From the NCBI GenBank assembly GCA_964494505.1, contig CAZBRO010000026.1:1-64000 (forward strand): a stretch of 64,000 bases of DNA. The letters run 5' to 3'. Below are positions 17,978 to 27,369 of this stretch, one piece after another. The translations under genes and the position numbers were made by a program. Origin of the DNA: CAIYRG01 sp964494505. Lineage in GTDB: Bacteria > Pseudomonadota > Alphaproteobacteria > Micropepsales > Micropepsaceae. The notes below the pieces were generated by a model. It made no database searches. It was not told the DNA's origin and was given only the letters and a program-made list of their open reading frames with translations. The number at the start of each line of letters is the position of its first letter. The stretch's first letter is position 1.

Positions 17978-18376
17978 ATGAAACGTGTCATTCAAGTCGC
18001 CGGCATTCCTTTGCTGCTTTCGGGGTTGCTTCTCGGTGCGACCACGGCCTCCGCGCACCATTCCTTCGCGATGTTCGACGCCACCAAGAGCGTCACCGTT
18101 GAAGGCACTGTGAAGAACGTCGCTTATGCCAATCCGCATGTCTGGGTCGACATGGTCGTCATGAACGACAAGAATCAGCCGGTGACGTGGGGCATGGAAG
18201 GCGGAAACCTGGGCGGGCTCTATCGCATGGGATGGGCGAAGGACACGATCAAGGCCGGCGACAAGATCAAGATGGAAGTTCATCCCATCAAGGACGGAAC
18301 GCCGGGCGGACAGATCGTGCGAGTGACGTTGGCGGATGGGCGCGTTCTTGGCCGCGGGCCGGCACAGCAACAGTAA
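17978..18376 (+). CDS. Exported DUF6152-family protein (copy 1)
   Basis: A 132-residue exported protein. The signal peptide ends ASAHH, placing two histidines at or near the mature N-terminus: HHSFAMFDATKSVTVEGTVK. NPHVWVDMVV and GDKIKMEVHPIKDGTPGGQI follow. These features match the small DUF6152 family of unknown function. GAGGAG precedes the ATG at 17978. It lies 131 bases before family X paralog 5 on the same strand. Copies at 26829 and 46611 share the His-His start and the NPH motif. Confidence 0.75.
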   Translation: MKRVIQVAGIPLLLSGLLLGATTASAHHSFAMFDATKSVTVEGTVKNVAYANPHVWVDMVVMNDKNQPVTWGMEGGNLGGLYRMGWAKDTIKAGDKIKMEVHPIKDGTPGGQIVRVTLADGRVLGRGPAQQQ

Positions 18377-18507
18377 CCGGCGAAATCGGCTGGAAATCGG
18401 GGCGGGTGCGGCCATCGCGGGTGATGGCCGCATGTGAGTGGATTGGACACGGCGCATTCCCTTGAAGCCACGGGGAATGCAGCCTGTTGGCCAGGGAGGA
18501 AATCGAG

Positions 18508-19221
18508 ATGCGTTTTCGGAACACGATGTTTGGTGGAGCGGCGGTCGCGGCGTTGGCTCTTCTTTCGAGCGGTGCGAATGCTCAGCCGATGTTGAACGGG
18601 CATCCGGACTTCAGCGGGCTGTGGCAGTGCCGGACCAATTGCGGCAACAACGTGGTGCTTCCCCACGACAAGTTGGATGTGACGCCTGAGGGGCAAAAGC
18701 TTTACGCCGAGAAAAAGGCGGGCGTCGACCGCGGCGACCCGGCCGTCGATACCGGACTGATGTGCCACCCGCTGGGCATCCCTCGCCTGGCGATGTTCGG
18801 GACTTTCGACATCCTGCAAAAGGACGACCACGTCGCGATCCTTGGCGAATGGCTGGGTCCGGGGCGGGAGATCTATTTCGCCAATCAGCACCGCAAGGAT
18901 TATTTCCCGACCTTCATGGGCGATTCGATCGCGCATTGGGAAGGCAACACGCTGGTCATCGACACCGTCGATATCGATGAGGAGACGCTGGTCGACAGCA
19001 GCGGTTTCCCGCATTCGGATCAGCTTCATTTCATCGAACGCTGGACCATGTCGCCTGATGGGAAAACCATCACCTCCGCGTGGACGCTGACGGACCCCAA
19101 AATCTTCAAAGCGACGTTCCAGAGGAACGTGACTTACACACGGAAAAATGCGGCCGACGAAAGGCAAAGGATTGTCGAAAACGTTTGCCAGAACGTCGAG
19201 GTGGGCGGCAAGTTGAGGTGA
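18508..19221 (+). CDS. Family X secreted protein, shortest form (paralog 5)
   Basis: A 237-residue exported protein, the most divergent family X member. Signal peptide ends SGANA. The mature part begins QPMLNGHPDFSGLWQC, with extra cysteines (CRTNCGNN). Family blocks: MCHPLGIPRLAMF, core IAHWEGNTLVIDTVDIDEET with Asn for Asp, FPHSDQLHFIERW and a late cysteine in ENVCQNVE. It lacks the D-F tail. AGGGAGGAAA precedes the ATG at 18508. A strong terminator lies 61 bases after the stop. Probably transcribed with the DUF6152 gene upstream. Confidence 0.72.
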   Translation: MRFRNTMFGGAAVAALALLSSGANAQPMLNGHPDFSGLWQCRTNCGNNVVLPHDKLDVTPEGQKLYAEKKAGVDRGDPAVDTGLMCHPLGIPRLAMFGTFDILQKDDHVAILGEWLGPGREIYFANQHRKDYFPTFMGDSIAHWEGNTLVIDTVDIDEETLVDSSGFPHSDQLHFIERWTMSPDGKTITSAWTLTDPKIFKATFQRNVTYTRKNAADERQRIVENVCQNVEVGGKLR

Positions 19222-19282
19222 TCGCGGGCCTCTGTGCCTGGGCTTATGGACCGGGCACCGCGAGGGATACTTCCGGTTGAAA

Positions 19283-19324
19283 TCAGGCCGCCAGTCCATG
19301 TGATCGGCGGCCTGAATGTTTTTT
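19283..19324 (+). terminator. Rho-independent terminator
   Basis: Perfect 10-bp stem TCAGGCCGCC / GGCGGCCTGA with a 13-base loop, then a run of six T. It ends the unit containing family X paralog 5. Confidence 0.85.
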
Positions 19325-19604
19325 GAGCAATTCGCGCGACAGGAAAAATCCACTTTTTTGCAGTGTGCTTTTCCAATGTGGCGTAAGTCACACAGCACGC
19401 CCGGAATGCGAGCCAGCGCAGGGTACTTGCCTTGCTGCCCCACGCGGCGCTCGGTTAGTGTGCCTTGAAATCTGGCTGGTTTTACAGATCAGAGAGGAAA
19501 CTTGCGCCCAGACCGGGGGCCGGGATGGTGCCAGGGAGTATTAACAAGGCTGAGCGCGGCTAAATTACAACACTAGGGCCGCGGCATCCAAAGAGGGGGA
19601 TAAT
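19325..19604 (+). promoter_or_regulatory. Leader/promoter region of the TonB receptor gene
   Basis: About 280 bases with no supported gene between a terminator and the TonB-dependent receptor. It contains a CRP/FNR-like palindrome (listed separately) and leads to GAGGGGGATAAT before the start codon. I find no Fur box, so iron control is not evident. Confidence 0.4.
19377..19392. promoter_or_regulatory. Candidate CRP/FNR-like palindromic operator
   Basis: TGTGGCGTAAGTCACA matches the TGTGA-N6-TCACA consensus at nine of ten fixed positions. It lies about 210 bases upstream of the TonB receptor start. Found by eye; a chance match is possible. Confidence 0.35.
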
Positions 19605-22600
19605 ATGAAGTTTTCGAATGCGCGCGCGCGGAGCGCAAAGCGATTTGCTGTCCTGTTGGGGACTGCGTCCTTCGCGAGCTTGACGGTTGTTGTTGCCAGC
19701 GCCGAGGCTCAGCAGGTTGCCCAGGCCCAAATGGCGCAGGCGCCGACAACCGAACTGCCGCCCGAGCAAGTTCTCATAACGGGATCGCTGATTCGCGGAA
19801 CAGTGGCGGTCGGCGCGCCGGTAACGACTCTCAGCCAGGCCGATTTCGCCCAGGCCGGCGTCGTATCGGTGGGCGACCTGCTGACACAGGCTCTGCCGGC
19901 GCTTCTCAATCATGCGTCGTCAGGCTCCGCCAATGCCGGCTTCGGCAACTTCATTAACCGCCTCAACATCCACGGCTTGAACGGCGTCGATACGCGAACG
20001 CTGATGCTGATCGACGGCATGAAAATGCCGCCGCAAGGAACCGGCGCTATCCAATATGACCCCTCGATCATACCAAACGTCGCACTCGACCGTGTCGACG
20101 TGCTGGCGGATGGCGCATCGGCAACCTACGGGTCCGAAGCCGTGGCGGGCGTGGTCAATTTGATTCTCAAGCGCGGCTATGATGGAGCCCTTCTGCAAGG
20201 CACCGTCGGTTCGGATACGGGCGGCGGTTTCAACTTCGACACCCAGGCCCTCTACGGCCGGACCTGGCAGGGTGGCGATGTTACGATCAGCTTCGAATAT
20301 GGTTCGCAGCAGGCGCTGAATGCGAGCTCGCGCTCTTACTACACGCAGGATTTCAGGCCCTGGGGCTTGGACAACCAGACGCCTTTGGTCGCCGCCTATC
20401 CGGGCATCGTTTCCATTGGGGCTCCGGCCACCGCGTCAGGCGCCGCCACGACGCTCGCCGCGCTTTGCGCCAATTGTTATTCGATCCCCAAGGGAATCGG
20501 CGCGACGACGGCCCCGACCTGGGCTCAAATTGCCGCAAATCCCGGCGTCGGAAATCTGATCAATCCCACGTCGACGTCGGAAGTGCTGCCGTCCGACCAG
20601 TGGACGGCATCTACCATTACCTTCGATCAGGATTTGTTGCCCTGGCTGCAGTTCAATGCGGAAGGGTACTATTCCAACCGCCGCGACCAGACGCACAATC
20701 CCGACGTCGGCGTGACATCCGGCGGCATACCCACGACCAATCCTTTTTACCCAACGGGTACGCTGTGTACGACCAATCCGTCGACGGCTGTCCCGGCCGG
20801 CGTGCCTGCGGGCTGCACCCCGAACAATCTGCGCGTGAGCTACGACTATCTCCAGCTTCCGAATATCGAACGGGCTACGGAGCTGTCGGACCGCTACACG
20901 CTGGGCTTTACCGTCAAGCTGCCTGCCGATTGGCAGGCCAAGATTTTCGGCGCGAGCAGCGACGAAGAAGTCCGCAGAACATTTGTCTCGAACCTCAGAC
21001 TGGTCAGCCCGAACAATGTGAATGCAGCACTGGGCGCAACCGTGGCCGCGACGGCTGCGAGCGGAAATTCGCCGGGCGTCCCCTCTTTCACCAAGCCCTC
21101 GAACGTTCCCTATCTGAACCTGTTCTGCGACCCGACGGCGTTCAACTGTATCGACCCGACGACGCTTCGCTACATCGAGATGTACAATACCAACAACTCC
21201 AGCTATCTCGAGCATGAGGCCGGGGTCAATTTCGACGGTCCCCTGTTCGACCTTCCCGGCGGAACGGTGCGGGCGGCGATCGGCGGCGACTACACATATG
21301 AGGCCTATTCGATCACGACGACGACCGAGCCGATAACGAGCCAGCTCGACGTGGCGACGCCGGATCACCTGACGCGAACGGTTTATTCCGCGTTCGGACA
21401 ATTGAACGTGCCCATTGTCGGAGACGCGAACAAGCTTCCGTTCGTCGAAAGACTGGAACTTGAAGTTTCCGGGCGCTACGACCGCTACGACGATTTCGGC
21501 AGCACGGCCAACCCCCGCATCTCGGCCGATTGGACCATCGGCTACGGGCTCACGGCGCGCGGCAGTTGGGGCACGAACTTCGTCGCGCCGTCGTTCAAAT
21601 CGCTGTCGAGCGTGCTGGCACGCAATATCACGCCCTTCAACACCGGCGGCGTCAATCTGTCGACCATACAAGCCTGTCCCACCGGCGCGACAGCACCGGC
21701 GGCTGGGTCTGCCGCGGCCATCCTCAACCCCACCTGTGCGGGAGCCAACGCAACGTTCCAGGCGGGTGCTGCGAATTTCCCGATCGGCATTCAGGTCGGT
21801 TCGTCAGGCGGATCGGGCGGTCTTGCCGGCTTCCTGCGGCCGGCCGATTACAAGACCGGGCCTGAAAAGGCGGACAACTGGGTCTTGGGCCTGGAGTGGG
21901 CGCCCACCGACAACATCTTCAAAGGCCTGGATATCCAAACCACCTTGTGGCGGGTCCATATCAAGGAGCCGATTGCCGGTCTTGCTCCCAATACCGGAAA
22001 CGGCATGAACGATCCGACCACCCGGTTCTTGTTCATCCTGCCCGGCGATCCGCAATTCGCGGCCGCCGTGAACTACGCGCTGACCAATCCGCTTGCAGGC
22101 TCTAATGTTGTCGGCATCAATCCCGCCAGCGTCAAATGGATCGAAGACGGTTCGGCCAGAAACACCGGCACCAAGGACACCGAGGGCCTGGACTTCAGTG
22201 TCAGCTACGATCTGGACCTGGGCAATCTTGGCGCGTGGAATACGGGCATAACCGGGGCGTACTATTTACACGATTTCGTCCAGCTGGTGGACAACGCGGC
22301 GACCAACGATACCTTTCACGACACCACGACCGGCGAGGCGCGTTCGGAGAAGCTCCGGTACAGAGCGCGCTTGGGGTGGGCCGACGGTCCGTATTCCGCC
22401 ACCGTCTTCGTCGATTATGCGTCCCATTTCTATTCGACGTTCACGTTACCCTCGGCAGCCGTCCTCGCCCCCTTCCCGAACCTGGTGGCGGATCCAAGAC
22501 TCCTGGACCTTGTTCCTTCGACATACCTTTTCGACGTGTCGCTGGGATACAGCACGGGTGACGCCCCGGCGATCGAGTACCTCCGCAACATCAATCTCTA

Positions 22601-22757
22601 TCTGACCGTGAATAACATCTTCAACCGCAACCCGCCGTTCCAATATGGCGGCACCGCAAACCCCTACGCCTTCTACAATGGAGGCACGGGCACCGCAGGC
22701 GGTGGTATCAGTCCTGCCGGCCGCATGTGGCGGCTTGGCATCACAAAGCAGTTTTGA
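19605..22757 (+). CDS. TonB-dependent outer-membrane receptor
   Basis: A 1050-residue outer-membrane receptor. The signal peptide ends ASAEA. The plug domain spans residues ~50-190 (EQVLITGSLIRGT, LNIHGLNGVDTRTLMLIDG, VLADGASATYGSEAVAGVVN). The long barrel ends in MWRLGITKQF with a terminal Phe. Predicted outer loops hold cysteine pairs (LCANC; LCTTN...GCTP; LFCDPTAFNC). GAGGGGGATAAT precedes the ATG. Receptors of this size with Gly/Thr-rich loops often take up saccharides, peptides or other large substrates rather than siderophores (known of the class; inference here). It is followed by a terminator, so it is monocistronic. Confidence 0.9.
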   Translation: MKFSNARARSAKRFAVLLGTASFASLTVVVASAEAQQVAQAQMAQAPTTELPPEQVLITGSLIRGTVAVGAPVTTLSQADFAQAGVVSVGDLLTQALPALLNHASSGSANAGFGNFINRLNIHGLNGVDTRTLMLIDGMKMPPQGTGAIQYDPSIIPNVALDRVDVLADGASATYGSEAVAGVVNLILKRGYDGALLQGTVGSDTGGGFNFDTQALYGRTWQGGDVTISFEYGSQQALNASSRSYYTQDFRPWGLDNQTPLVAAYPGIVSIGAPATASGAATTLAALCANCYSIPKGIGATTAPTWAQIAANPGVGNLINPTSTSEVLPSDQWTASTITFDQDLLPWLQFNAEGYYSNRRDQTHNPDVGVTSGGIPTTNPFYPTGTLCTTNPSTAVPAGVPAGCTPNNLRVSYDYLQLPNIERATELSDRYTLGFTVKLPADWQAKIFGASSDEEVRRTFVSNLRLVSPNNVNAALGATVAATAASGNSPGVPSFTKPSNVPYLNLFCDPTAFNCIDPTTLRYIEMYNTNNSSYLEHEAGVNFDGPLFDLPGGTVRAAIGGDYTYEAYSITTTTEPITSQLDVATPDHLTRTVYSAFGQLNVPIVGDANKLPFVERLELEVSGRYDRYDDFGSTANPRISADWTIGYGLTARGSWGTNFVAPSFKSLSSVLARNITPFNTGGVNLSTIQACPTGATAPAAGSAAAILNPTCAGANATFQAGAANFPIGIQVGSSGGSGGLAGFLRPADYKTGPEKADNWVLGLEWAPTDNIFKGLDIQTTLWRVHIKEPIAGLAPNTGNGMNDPTTRFLFILPGDPQFAAAVNYALTNPLAGSNVVGINPASVKWIEDGSARNTGTKDTEGLDFSVSYDLDLGNLGAWNTGITGAYYLHDFVQLVDNAATNDTFHDTTTGEARSEKLRYRARLGWADGPYSATVFVDYASHFYSTFTLPSAAVLAPFPNLVADPRLLDLVPSTYLFDVSLGYSTGDAPAIEYLRNINLYLTVNNIFNRNPPFQYGGTANPYAFYNGGTGTAGGGISPAGRMWRLGITKQF

Positions 22758-22783
22758 TCGTTTGTGTGAGCAGGTTATGCTGG

Positions 22784-22820
22784 AGCGCGGTCCGTTGAAA
22801 CAGACCGCGCTTTAGTTTTT
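22784..22820 (+). terminator. Rho-independent terminator
   Basis: Stem AGCGCGGTC / GACCGCGCT with a 10-base loop, then TTAGTTTTT, just after the TonB receptor. Confidence 0.8.
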
Positions 22821-22835
22821 GGGGGCCGGAGCTCC

Positions 22836-24650
22836 GTGCTGCAGCAGGCCATCTTGCTTCATCAACAAGGCCGGTCTGCCGAAGCGGAATCCCTGTATCG
22901 CAAAATCCTCGCGCAGAACCCGCGGAACGCGGACGCGCTGCATCTCCTGGGCGCGCTCGAGCTGCAAAGGAGAAATCTGACCGCGGCAATAGAATATTTC
23001 GACCGCGCGGTCGAAATCGATCCGAACCGGGCGGCCTTCTTTTCCAACCGCGGAATCGCGTTGCAGGATATGAATCGATTCGACGAGGCGCTGCTGAGCT
23101 ACGAGCGCGCGCTGGCGATCAGCCCGGAAAATCCCGATGTGCTCAACAACCGCGGCAGCGCGCTGCGCGCGCTGAGGCGCTTCGATGAAGCGCTTTCAAG
23201 CTACGATCGTGCGCTCGCGATGCGGCCCGATTATGCCGAGGCGCACAACAACCGCGGCAATGTGCTGAGAGACTTGAAGCGTCCCGGGGATGCGCTTGGA
23301 AGTTACGATTCCGCGCTCGCGATCCAGCCCGGCTACGCGGATGCGCGCCGCAATCGCGCCGCCACCTTGCAGGACCTCGGCCGCCATGACGAAGCCCTTG
23401 CCGGGTTCGAAGCGGTCATCGTGCTCACTCCCCACGAGGCAAGCGCTTATCGCGACCGCGGTATGGTGCAGCAGCTTCTGAAACGCCGTGCCGACGCGAT
23501 TGCGAGCTTCGAGAAAGCCATCGCGCTCAAGCCCGATTATGCGCAAAGTTACAACAATCTCGCCAATGTTCTGGCGGAGGAGGGGAGGCTCGACGATGCG
23601 GCCGCGCGCTACCAACATGCGCTCGCGCTCAAACCCGATTTCCTCGAAGCCCATATCAATCTCGCCGCCATCTTCAAGCACCAGGGCAGGCTCGACGATG
23701 CGATTGCCCATTATAGGAACGCCTTGGCGATCGAGCCGCGTTATGTGGAAGCTCACCTTCATCTCGGCGATGTGTATCTGGAGCAAGGGCGGCCAGGCGA
23801 CGCGCTGTTCGCGGCCGAAGCCGCCGCCCGCGAACAGGAGGAGCCGTCATTCCCTCATTTCGCGCTCGGCGTGCTGCTTGCCAGATGCGATCGCAAGGAC
23901 GACGCCCGCCGGCATTTGCTGAGGCATCTGGAACAGGACGAGGCCGACGAACAGGGTGCCCGCCTCATCCTCGCCGGATTGGCGTCGGGGCCGATGCCGG
24001 ATCGCGCATCCGACGCGCAGATGCGGAAATTATATGAAAACCGCGCAGGCCGTTGGGGCGAGGCGGAAACATACCGCGGCCATGAATTGGCGGTGGACGC
24101 CGTCGTCAGGCTCTTCCCCGGCGCAACAGGTCTCGACATTCTCGATGCCGGCTGCGGCACGGGGCTGGTGGGCGCCCGATTGCGCGGGTTGGCGCGGCGG
24201 CTCGAGGGTGTTGATCTCGTGCCCGCCATGCTCGAAAAGGCGGAAGACACGGGCGCTTACGACGTGCTGCAGCGGGGCGATCTGGTGGAATTCCTCGCCG
24301 CCCGTCCCGCACGCTACGATGTCGTCGTCAGCGCGGCGACCCTCATCCATTTCGGCGATCTTGAGCCCGTGTTCCGGGCGGCCGCTTCAAGCCTTCGCGA
24401 CAAAGGCCTGTTTGTGTTCACGCTCTTCCCGAACGATGACGGCGAACAAAATCGCGACGTCGCGGTCGCACCCCTGGGCGGGCTGGGCGAAGGCGGGTGT
24501 TATGTCCACGGCCGCGGGTACGTGACGCGCCTTGCCGAAGAGAACGGGTTTTCCGTGGCCCTCATGGAGACCGGCGTGCACGAATACGACAAGCGGGGGA
24601 ATCCCGCACACGGATTGGTCGTCGCGCTTCGCCGCAACGCCCTCCCCTGA
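22836..24650 (+). CDS. TPR-repeat protein with C-terminal methyltransferase domain
   Basis: A 604-residue cytoplasmic protein. Residues ~1-370 contain about ten 34-residue tetratricopeptide repeats (SYDRALAMRPDYAEAHNNRG, SYNNLANVLAEEGRLDDAAA and similar). Residues ~400-600 are a class I SAM-dependent methyltransferase with motif LDILDAGCGTGLVGARL at ~430-447, then VDLVPAMLEKAE, YDVVVSAATLIHFGDLE and LFVFTLFPND. The start is a GTG at 22836 with GGAG close upstream; no better start is visible. No signal peptide. Adjacent to the TonB receptor but behind its terminator. TPR-methyltransferase fusions of this type are known; the substrate is unknown. Confidence 0.82.
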   Translation: MLQQAILLHQQGRSAEAESLYRKILAQNPRNADALHLLGALELQRRNLTAAIEYFDRAVEIDPNRAAFFSNRGIALQDMNRFDEALLSYERALAISPENPDVLNNRGSALRALRRFDEALSSYDRALAMRPDYAEAHNNRGNVLRDLKRPGDALGSYDSALAIQPGYADARRNRAATLQDLGRHDEALAGFEAVIVLTPHEASAYRDRGMVQQLLKRRADAIASFEKAIALKPDYAQSYNNLANVLAEEGRLDDAAARYQHALALKPDFLEAHINLAAIFKHQGRLDDAIAHYRNALAIEPRYVEAHLHLGDVYLEQGRPGDALFAAEAAAREQEEPSFPHFALGVLLARCDRKDDARRHLLRHLEQDEADEQGARLILAGLASGPMPDRASDAQMRKLYENRAGRWGEAETYRGHELAVDAVVRLFPGATGLDILDAGCGTGLVGARLRGLARRLEGVDLVPAMLEKAEDTGAYDVLQRGDLVEFLAARPARYDVVVSAATLIHFGDLEPVFRAAASSLRDKGLFVFTLFPNDDGEQNRDVAVAPLGGLGEGGCYVHGRGYVTRLAEENGFSVALMETGVHEYDKRGNPAHGLVVALRRNALP

Positions 24651-24676
24651 GCCGCTGAGCGGCGCTGCCCAAAAGC

Positions 24677-24715
24677 AAATCGCGCCGCGCGGGGTGGCGC
24701 ACGGCGCGATTTTTT
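24677..24715. terminator. Intrinsic terminator between convergent genes
   Basis: Stem AAATCGCGCCG / CGGCGCGATTT followed by further T residues on the plus strand. The minus strand also ends in a T-rich tract, so it may serve both convergent genes. Confidence 0.75.
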
Positions 24716-24742
24716 CGTCATCCCAAACCGGCGATGCACGGT

Positions 24743-25744
24743 TCAGAAATCCGGCTTGGCCGCTTCCGGCACCGGATCGAAGCCAAGATTGAACCGGTCG
24801 CCATTGTTGGCCGCACAGGTGTCTTCGTCCATGGCCCCATTCGCGCGATAGCGCGGACGCCTTGCGCCCCACGGCTTATAGGCGAGACCCGGGTCGTCGG
24901 CCGTCCAGGAAATGTCCACCGCCTTGCCGCCATCCACCACGCGGAAGCGCTCCACCACATGAAGCTTGGTGGTGTGCGGTGTGCGGAATCCGTCCACGAA
25001 CGTCTTGTCGTTCAAGCCGATCGTATCAACGACCAGCGTGTCGCCTTCGTAATGGCCGACCGATTCGCCGTACCAGGAAGGCTCCGGATTCTTCGAATGC
25101 GGTACGTTCATGAAGATGTGGCGCACGCGTCCGCCCTGATACATCACCACTTCCTTGGGCGTCTGGATGAAATACAGCGATTGCGGCGCTTCATGGATAT
25201 CGGGAACGCCGGTCTCCCAGCATCTTGCCTGGCGGGTTTCGCCGTTTCTTTCCTTCAGCACCAGCGCATTCTGCTTTTTCAACGCTTCGATGGCCCAGGG
25301 CTGCAGATTCTTGGCGGCCTCGCTGGTCAGATCGGCGACGCGATAGTTCGAAGGCTGGCTGACCTGCGTGGCCACGGAATTGTTGTAAAACGGATGGGCG
25401 GGGCCATCCGAAATCGGCCCGATTCCGCTCAGGGGCGCGGCCCATTCGTTGAACGTGCGGGCGTGGGCGTAATCGGTCGGGTCGGGCGGTCCGCCTTTGC
25501 GGACGTAGCCGGTCCAGCCCTGGGCCGCCGGCAGCATCAGCGGAGGAACGCCACCGGCCAGCGGCACGCCGGGGTCCTTGGAAAAATCCGGAACGGCCAC
25601 CGGCGTATAGGGCTGCTTCTTCGCAGAATCCGCAGCCACGGCCGGCAACAGCATCGCGGCGCCGATGAGACCCGCCAGCACGCCGCCGGCGAGCAAGCGC
25701 GTACGGAATTTCGACTGTTGGCCCGCGGCCGCCAGATTCGACAT
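24743..25744 (-). CDS. Family X secreted protein, long form (paralog 6)
   Basis: A 333-residue exported protein, function unknown. Signal peptide ends PAVAA. Long-form blocks: GWTGYVRKGGPPDPTDYAHA, FNEWAAPLSGIGPI, YRVADLTSEAAKNLQPW, NGETRQARCWETGVPDIHEA, the core VGHYEGDTLVVDTIGLNDKT without the extra Gly, and TPHTTKLHVVERFRV. A late cysteine lies in CAANNGDRFNLGFDP, and the end is AAKPDF. GAGGGGAGGATCATCG precedes the ATG at 25744. An extra ~25-residue stretch (DFSKDPGVPLAGGVPP) precedes the first conserved block. Divergent from paralog 7 across 271 bases. Confidence 0.77.
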   Translation of the reverse strand: MSNLAAAGQQSKFRTRLLAGGVLAGLIGAAMLLPAVAADSAKKQPYTPVAVPDFSKDPGVPLAGGVPPLMLPAAQGWTGYVRKGGPPDPTDYAHARTFNEWAAPLSGIGPISDGPAHPFYNNSVATQVSQPSNYRVADLTSEAAKNLQPWAIEALKKQNALVLKERNGETRQARCWETGVPDIHEAPQSLYFIQTPKEVVMYQGGRVRHIFMNVPHSKNPEPSWYGESVGHYEGDTLVVDTIGLNDKTFVDGFRTPHTTKLHVVERFRVVDGGKAVDISWTADDPGLAYKPWGARRPRYRANGAMDEDTCAANNGDRFNLGFDPVPEAAKPDF

Positions 25745-26015
25745 CGATGATCCTCCCCTCAATATTTTACCATCCGAAACCGGACGGAAATTTACATCAC
25801 GGCCCCGCGGCGGCCACACTCGAAATGTATCAAAATGTGTCGCGAAAGGCTCTATTTACTTAGCTAAATGACTAGCACTTCGCGGCCTGGTTTTCCAGGC
25901 AAACGGCATGGTGAATCGGATAGCAGCATCTCGGGAGACTCAATTCGAAATTGGGGATTTGAATGGCTGCAGAACAGATTATAAGATGCGTACAAAGCCG
26001 TGGGAGGCAGGGAAT
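25745..26015. promoter_or_regulatory. Divergent region between family X paralogs 6 and 7
   Basis: About 270 bases without a supported gene. It holds an 8-bp palindrome TTAGCTAA at 25860-25867 in an AT-rich patch and a small hairpin GCCTGG-tttt-CCAGGC at 25885-25900. Both divergent promoters must lie here. No known operator is recognised. Confidence 0.35.
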
Positions 26016-26780
26016 ATGGGAGAGAGTAGCGTGAGGTTTCGCGCCGGTTCGGCGCTGGGCGCTTTACTGATTGCCTCCATCGGATATGCGTCGGCGGCCC
26101 ATGCCGCGGCCGCGGCAGTTCCCGATCTTTCGGGCACCTATTGGGCAACCGAATATCACGCCAAGATCCAGGTCCTCGGCGGCGGCGATCCGCCCCTGAA
26201 TGCGGCCGGCAAGATGGCCTATCAAATGAACCAGGCCGGCCTGAAGGACGGCTCGCTTCCCGATCCGGCGCGCAAGGTTTGCCTGCCCGACGGCGTGCCC
26301 CGGGTGCTTGCGACACCTTATCCTTTTGAGCTGTTCCAGTTGCCCGTGGGTCAGGTGACGTTCGTTCACGAACTCAATCACCAGATCCGGCCGATCCCGC
26401 TGAATGGGAAATTGCCCTCCTATGAGGACTCGCTCCTCTACCCCACCTATGGCGGACGCTCGGTCGCCCATTATGAGGGCGACACGATGGTGATCGAGAG
26501 CAACAGCTTCAACGATCAGACTTTCCTCGACGCGACGGGTCTTCCGCACAGCGACAAGCTGGTGACCACCGAGCGCGTTCGGAAGATCGGCAACCAGCTC
26601 GAGGACGTCGTCACGATCCACGATCCCGATCTGTATACGAAAGACTGGCAGGCGCGCTTCGTCTATGCTCAACGCGACGATGTCCGCCTCCAGGATTACG
26701 CCTGCGGCGACAAGCATCGCGACATTTCCATGGTAAAAGGGGTAAACGAAGCGCGGGCCGCACGCGCTCAGGGGCGGTAA
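26016..26780 (+). CDS. Family X secreted protein, short form (paralog 7)
   Basis: A 254-residue exported protein, function unknown. Signal peptide ends AAHAA, then VPDLSGTYWATEYHAKIQ and GGGDPPLNAAGKMAYQ. Core VAHYEGDTMVIESNSF, then LPHSDKLVTTERVRK. Cysteines occur in VCLPDGVPR and DYACGDKHRD. It matches paralog 1 along its whole length, including the ending EARAARAQG. Start 26016 is chosen for GGGAGG upstream and because the signal peptide then begins normally. A DUF6152 gene follows after 48 bases, so the two are probably co-transcribed. Confidence 0.75.
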   Translation: MGESSVRFRAGSALGALLIASIGYASAAHAAAAAVPDLSGTYWATEYHAKIQVLGGGDPPLNAAGKMAYQMNQAGLKDGSLPDPARKVCLPDGVPRVLATPYPFELFQLPVGQVTFVHELNHQIRPIPLNGKLPSYEDSLLYPTYGGRSVAHYEGDTMVIESNSFNDQTFLDATGLPHSDKLVTTERVRKIGNQLEDVVTIHDPDLYTKDWQARFVYAQRDDVRLQDYACGDKHRDISMVKGVNEARAARAQGR

Positions 26781-26828
26781 TTGAATAATCGGCCATTCCA
26801 CCAGGATAGAGTTTAAGAGGAGCCACGA

Positions 26829-27215
26829 ATGAATATGCGCACAATCCTGTTCGCCGGCATCGCAGCGTCGCTGATCGCGGCACCGGCCTTTGCCCATCAT
26901 TCCTTCGCCATGTTCGACGCGACCAAGGTGGTTACGTTGGAGGGCACGGTTAAAAGCTTCGAATGGACCAACCCGCATATGTGGCTCACCGTTTCGGTGC
27001 CGCAGGCGAGCGGCGCCCCGATCGAATATCCTCTCGAAATGCAGGGGATCGCCGGCGCGGTGAAGCTCGGTTGGAAGCGCGATTCGGCCAAGGCCGGCGA
27101 CAAGATCACCGTCAACATCCACCCGCTGCGGGATGGCACGCATGGCGGCCAATTGCTGAACGTCGTGCTTGGGAACGGAACGAAGCTCGGCGTGATGGGC
27201 GGCCCGGCGAACTGA
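26829..27215 (+). CDS. Exported DUF6152-family protein (copy 2)
   Basis: A 128-residue exported protein. Signal peptide ends PAFAHH; the mature start HHSFAMFDATKVVTLEGTVK is nearly identical to copy 1. NPHMWLTVSVP and GDKITVNIHPLRDGTHGGQ follow. GAGGAGCC precedes the ATG. Located 48 bases after family X paralog 7, and probably ended by the hairpin at 27242. The His-His mature start suggests a metal-binding site (inference). Confidence 0.75.
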   Translation: MNMRTILFAGIAASLIAAPAFAHHSFAMFDATKVVTLEGTVKSFEWTNPHMWLTVSVPQASGAPIEYPLEMQGIAGAVKLGWKRDSAKAGDKITVNIHPLRDGTHGGQLLNVVLGNGTKLGVMGGPAN

Positions 27216-27241
27216 GGCCGTTTATATTGAGGTTTGAGCGA

Positions 27242-27273
27242 GCGAAGCCGTCGCGGCTTCGCCCGTTTCATTT
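27242..27273 (+). terminator. Probable terminator hairpin
   Basis: Perfect 9-bp stem GCGAAGCCG / CGGCTTCGC with a 3-base loop, followed by CCGTTTCATTTT. The T tract is interrupted, so efficiency is uncertain. Confidence 0.5.
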
Positions 27274-27369
27274 TCATACGGTCGATCGGGCGCGGCGGCT
27301 CGCGCCAGCCAGCAGCAGCAAGGCTACCGCCATACCAAGCAGTGTTATGCTGGAGGGCAATGGGCTGTT

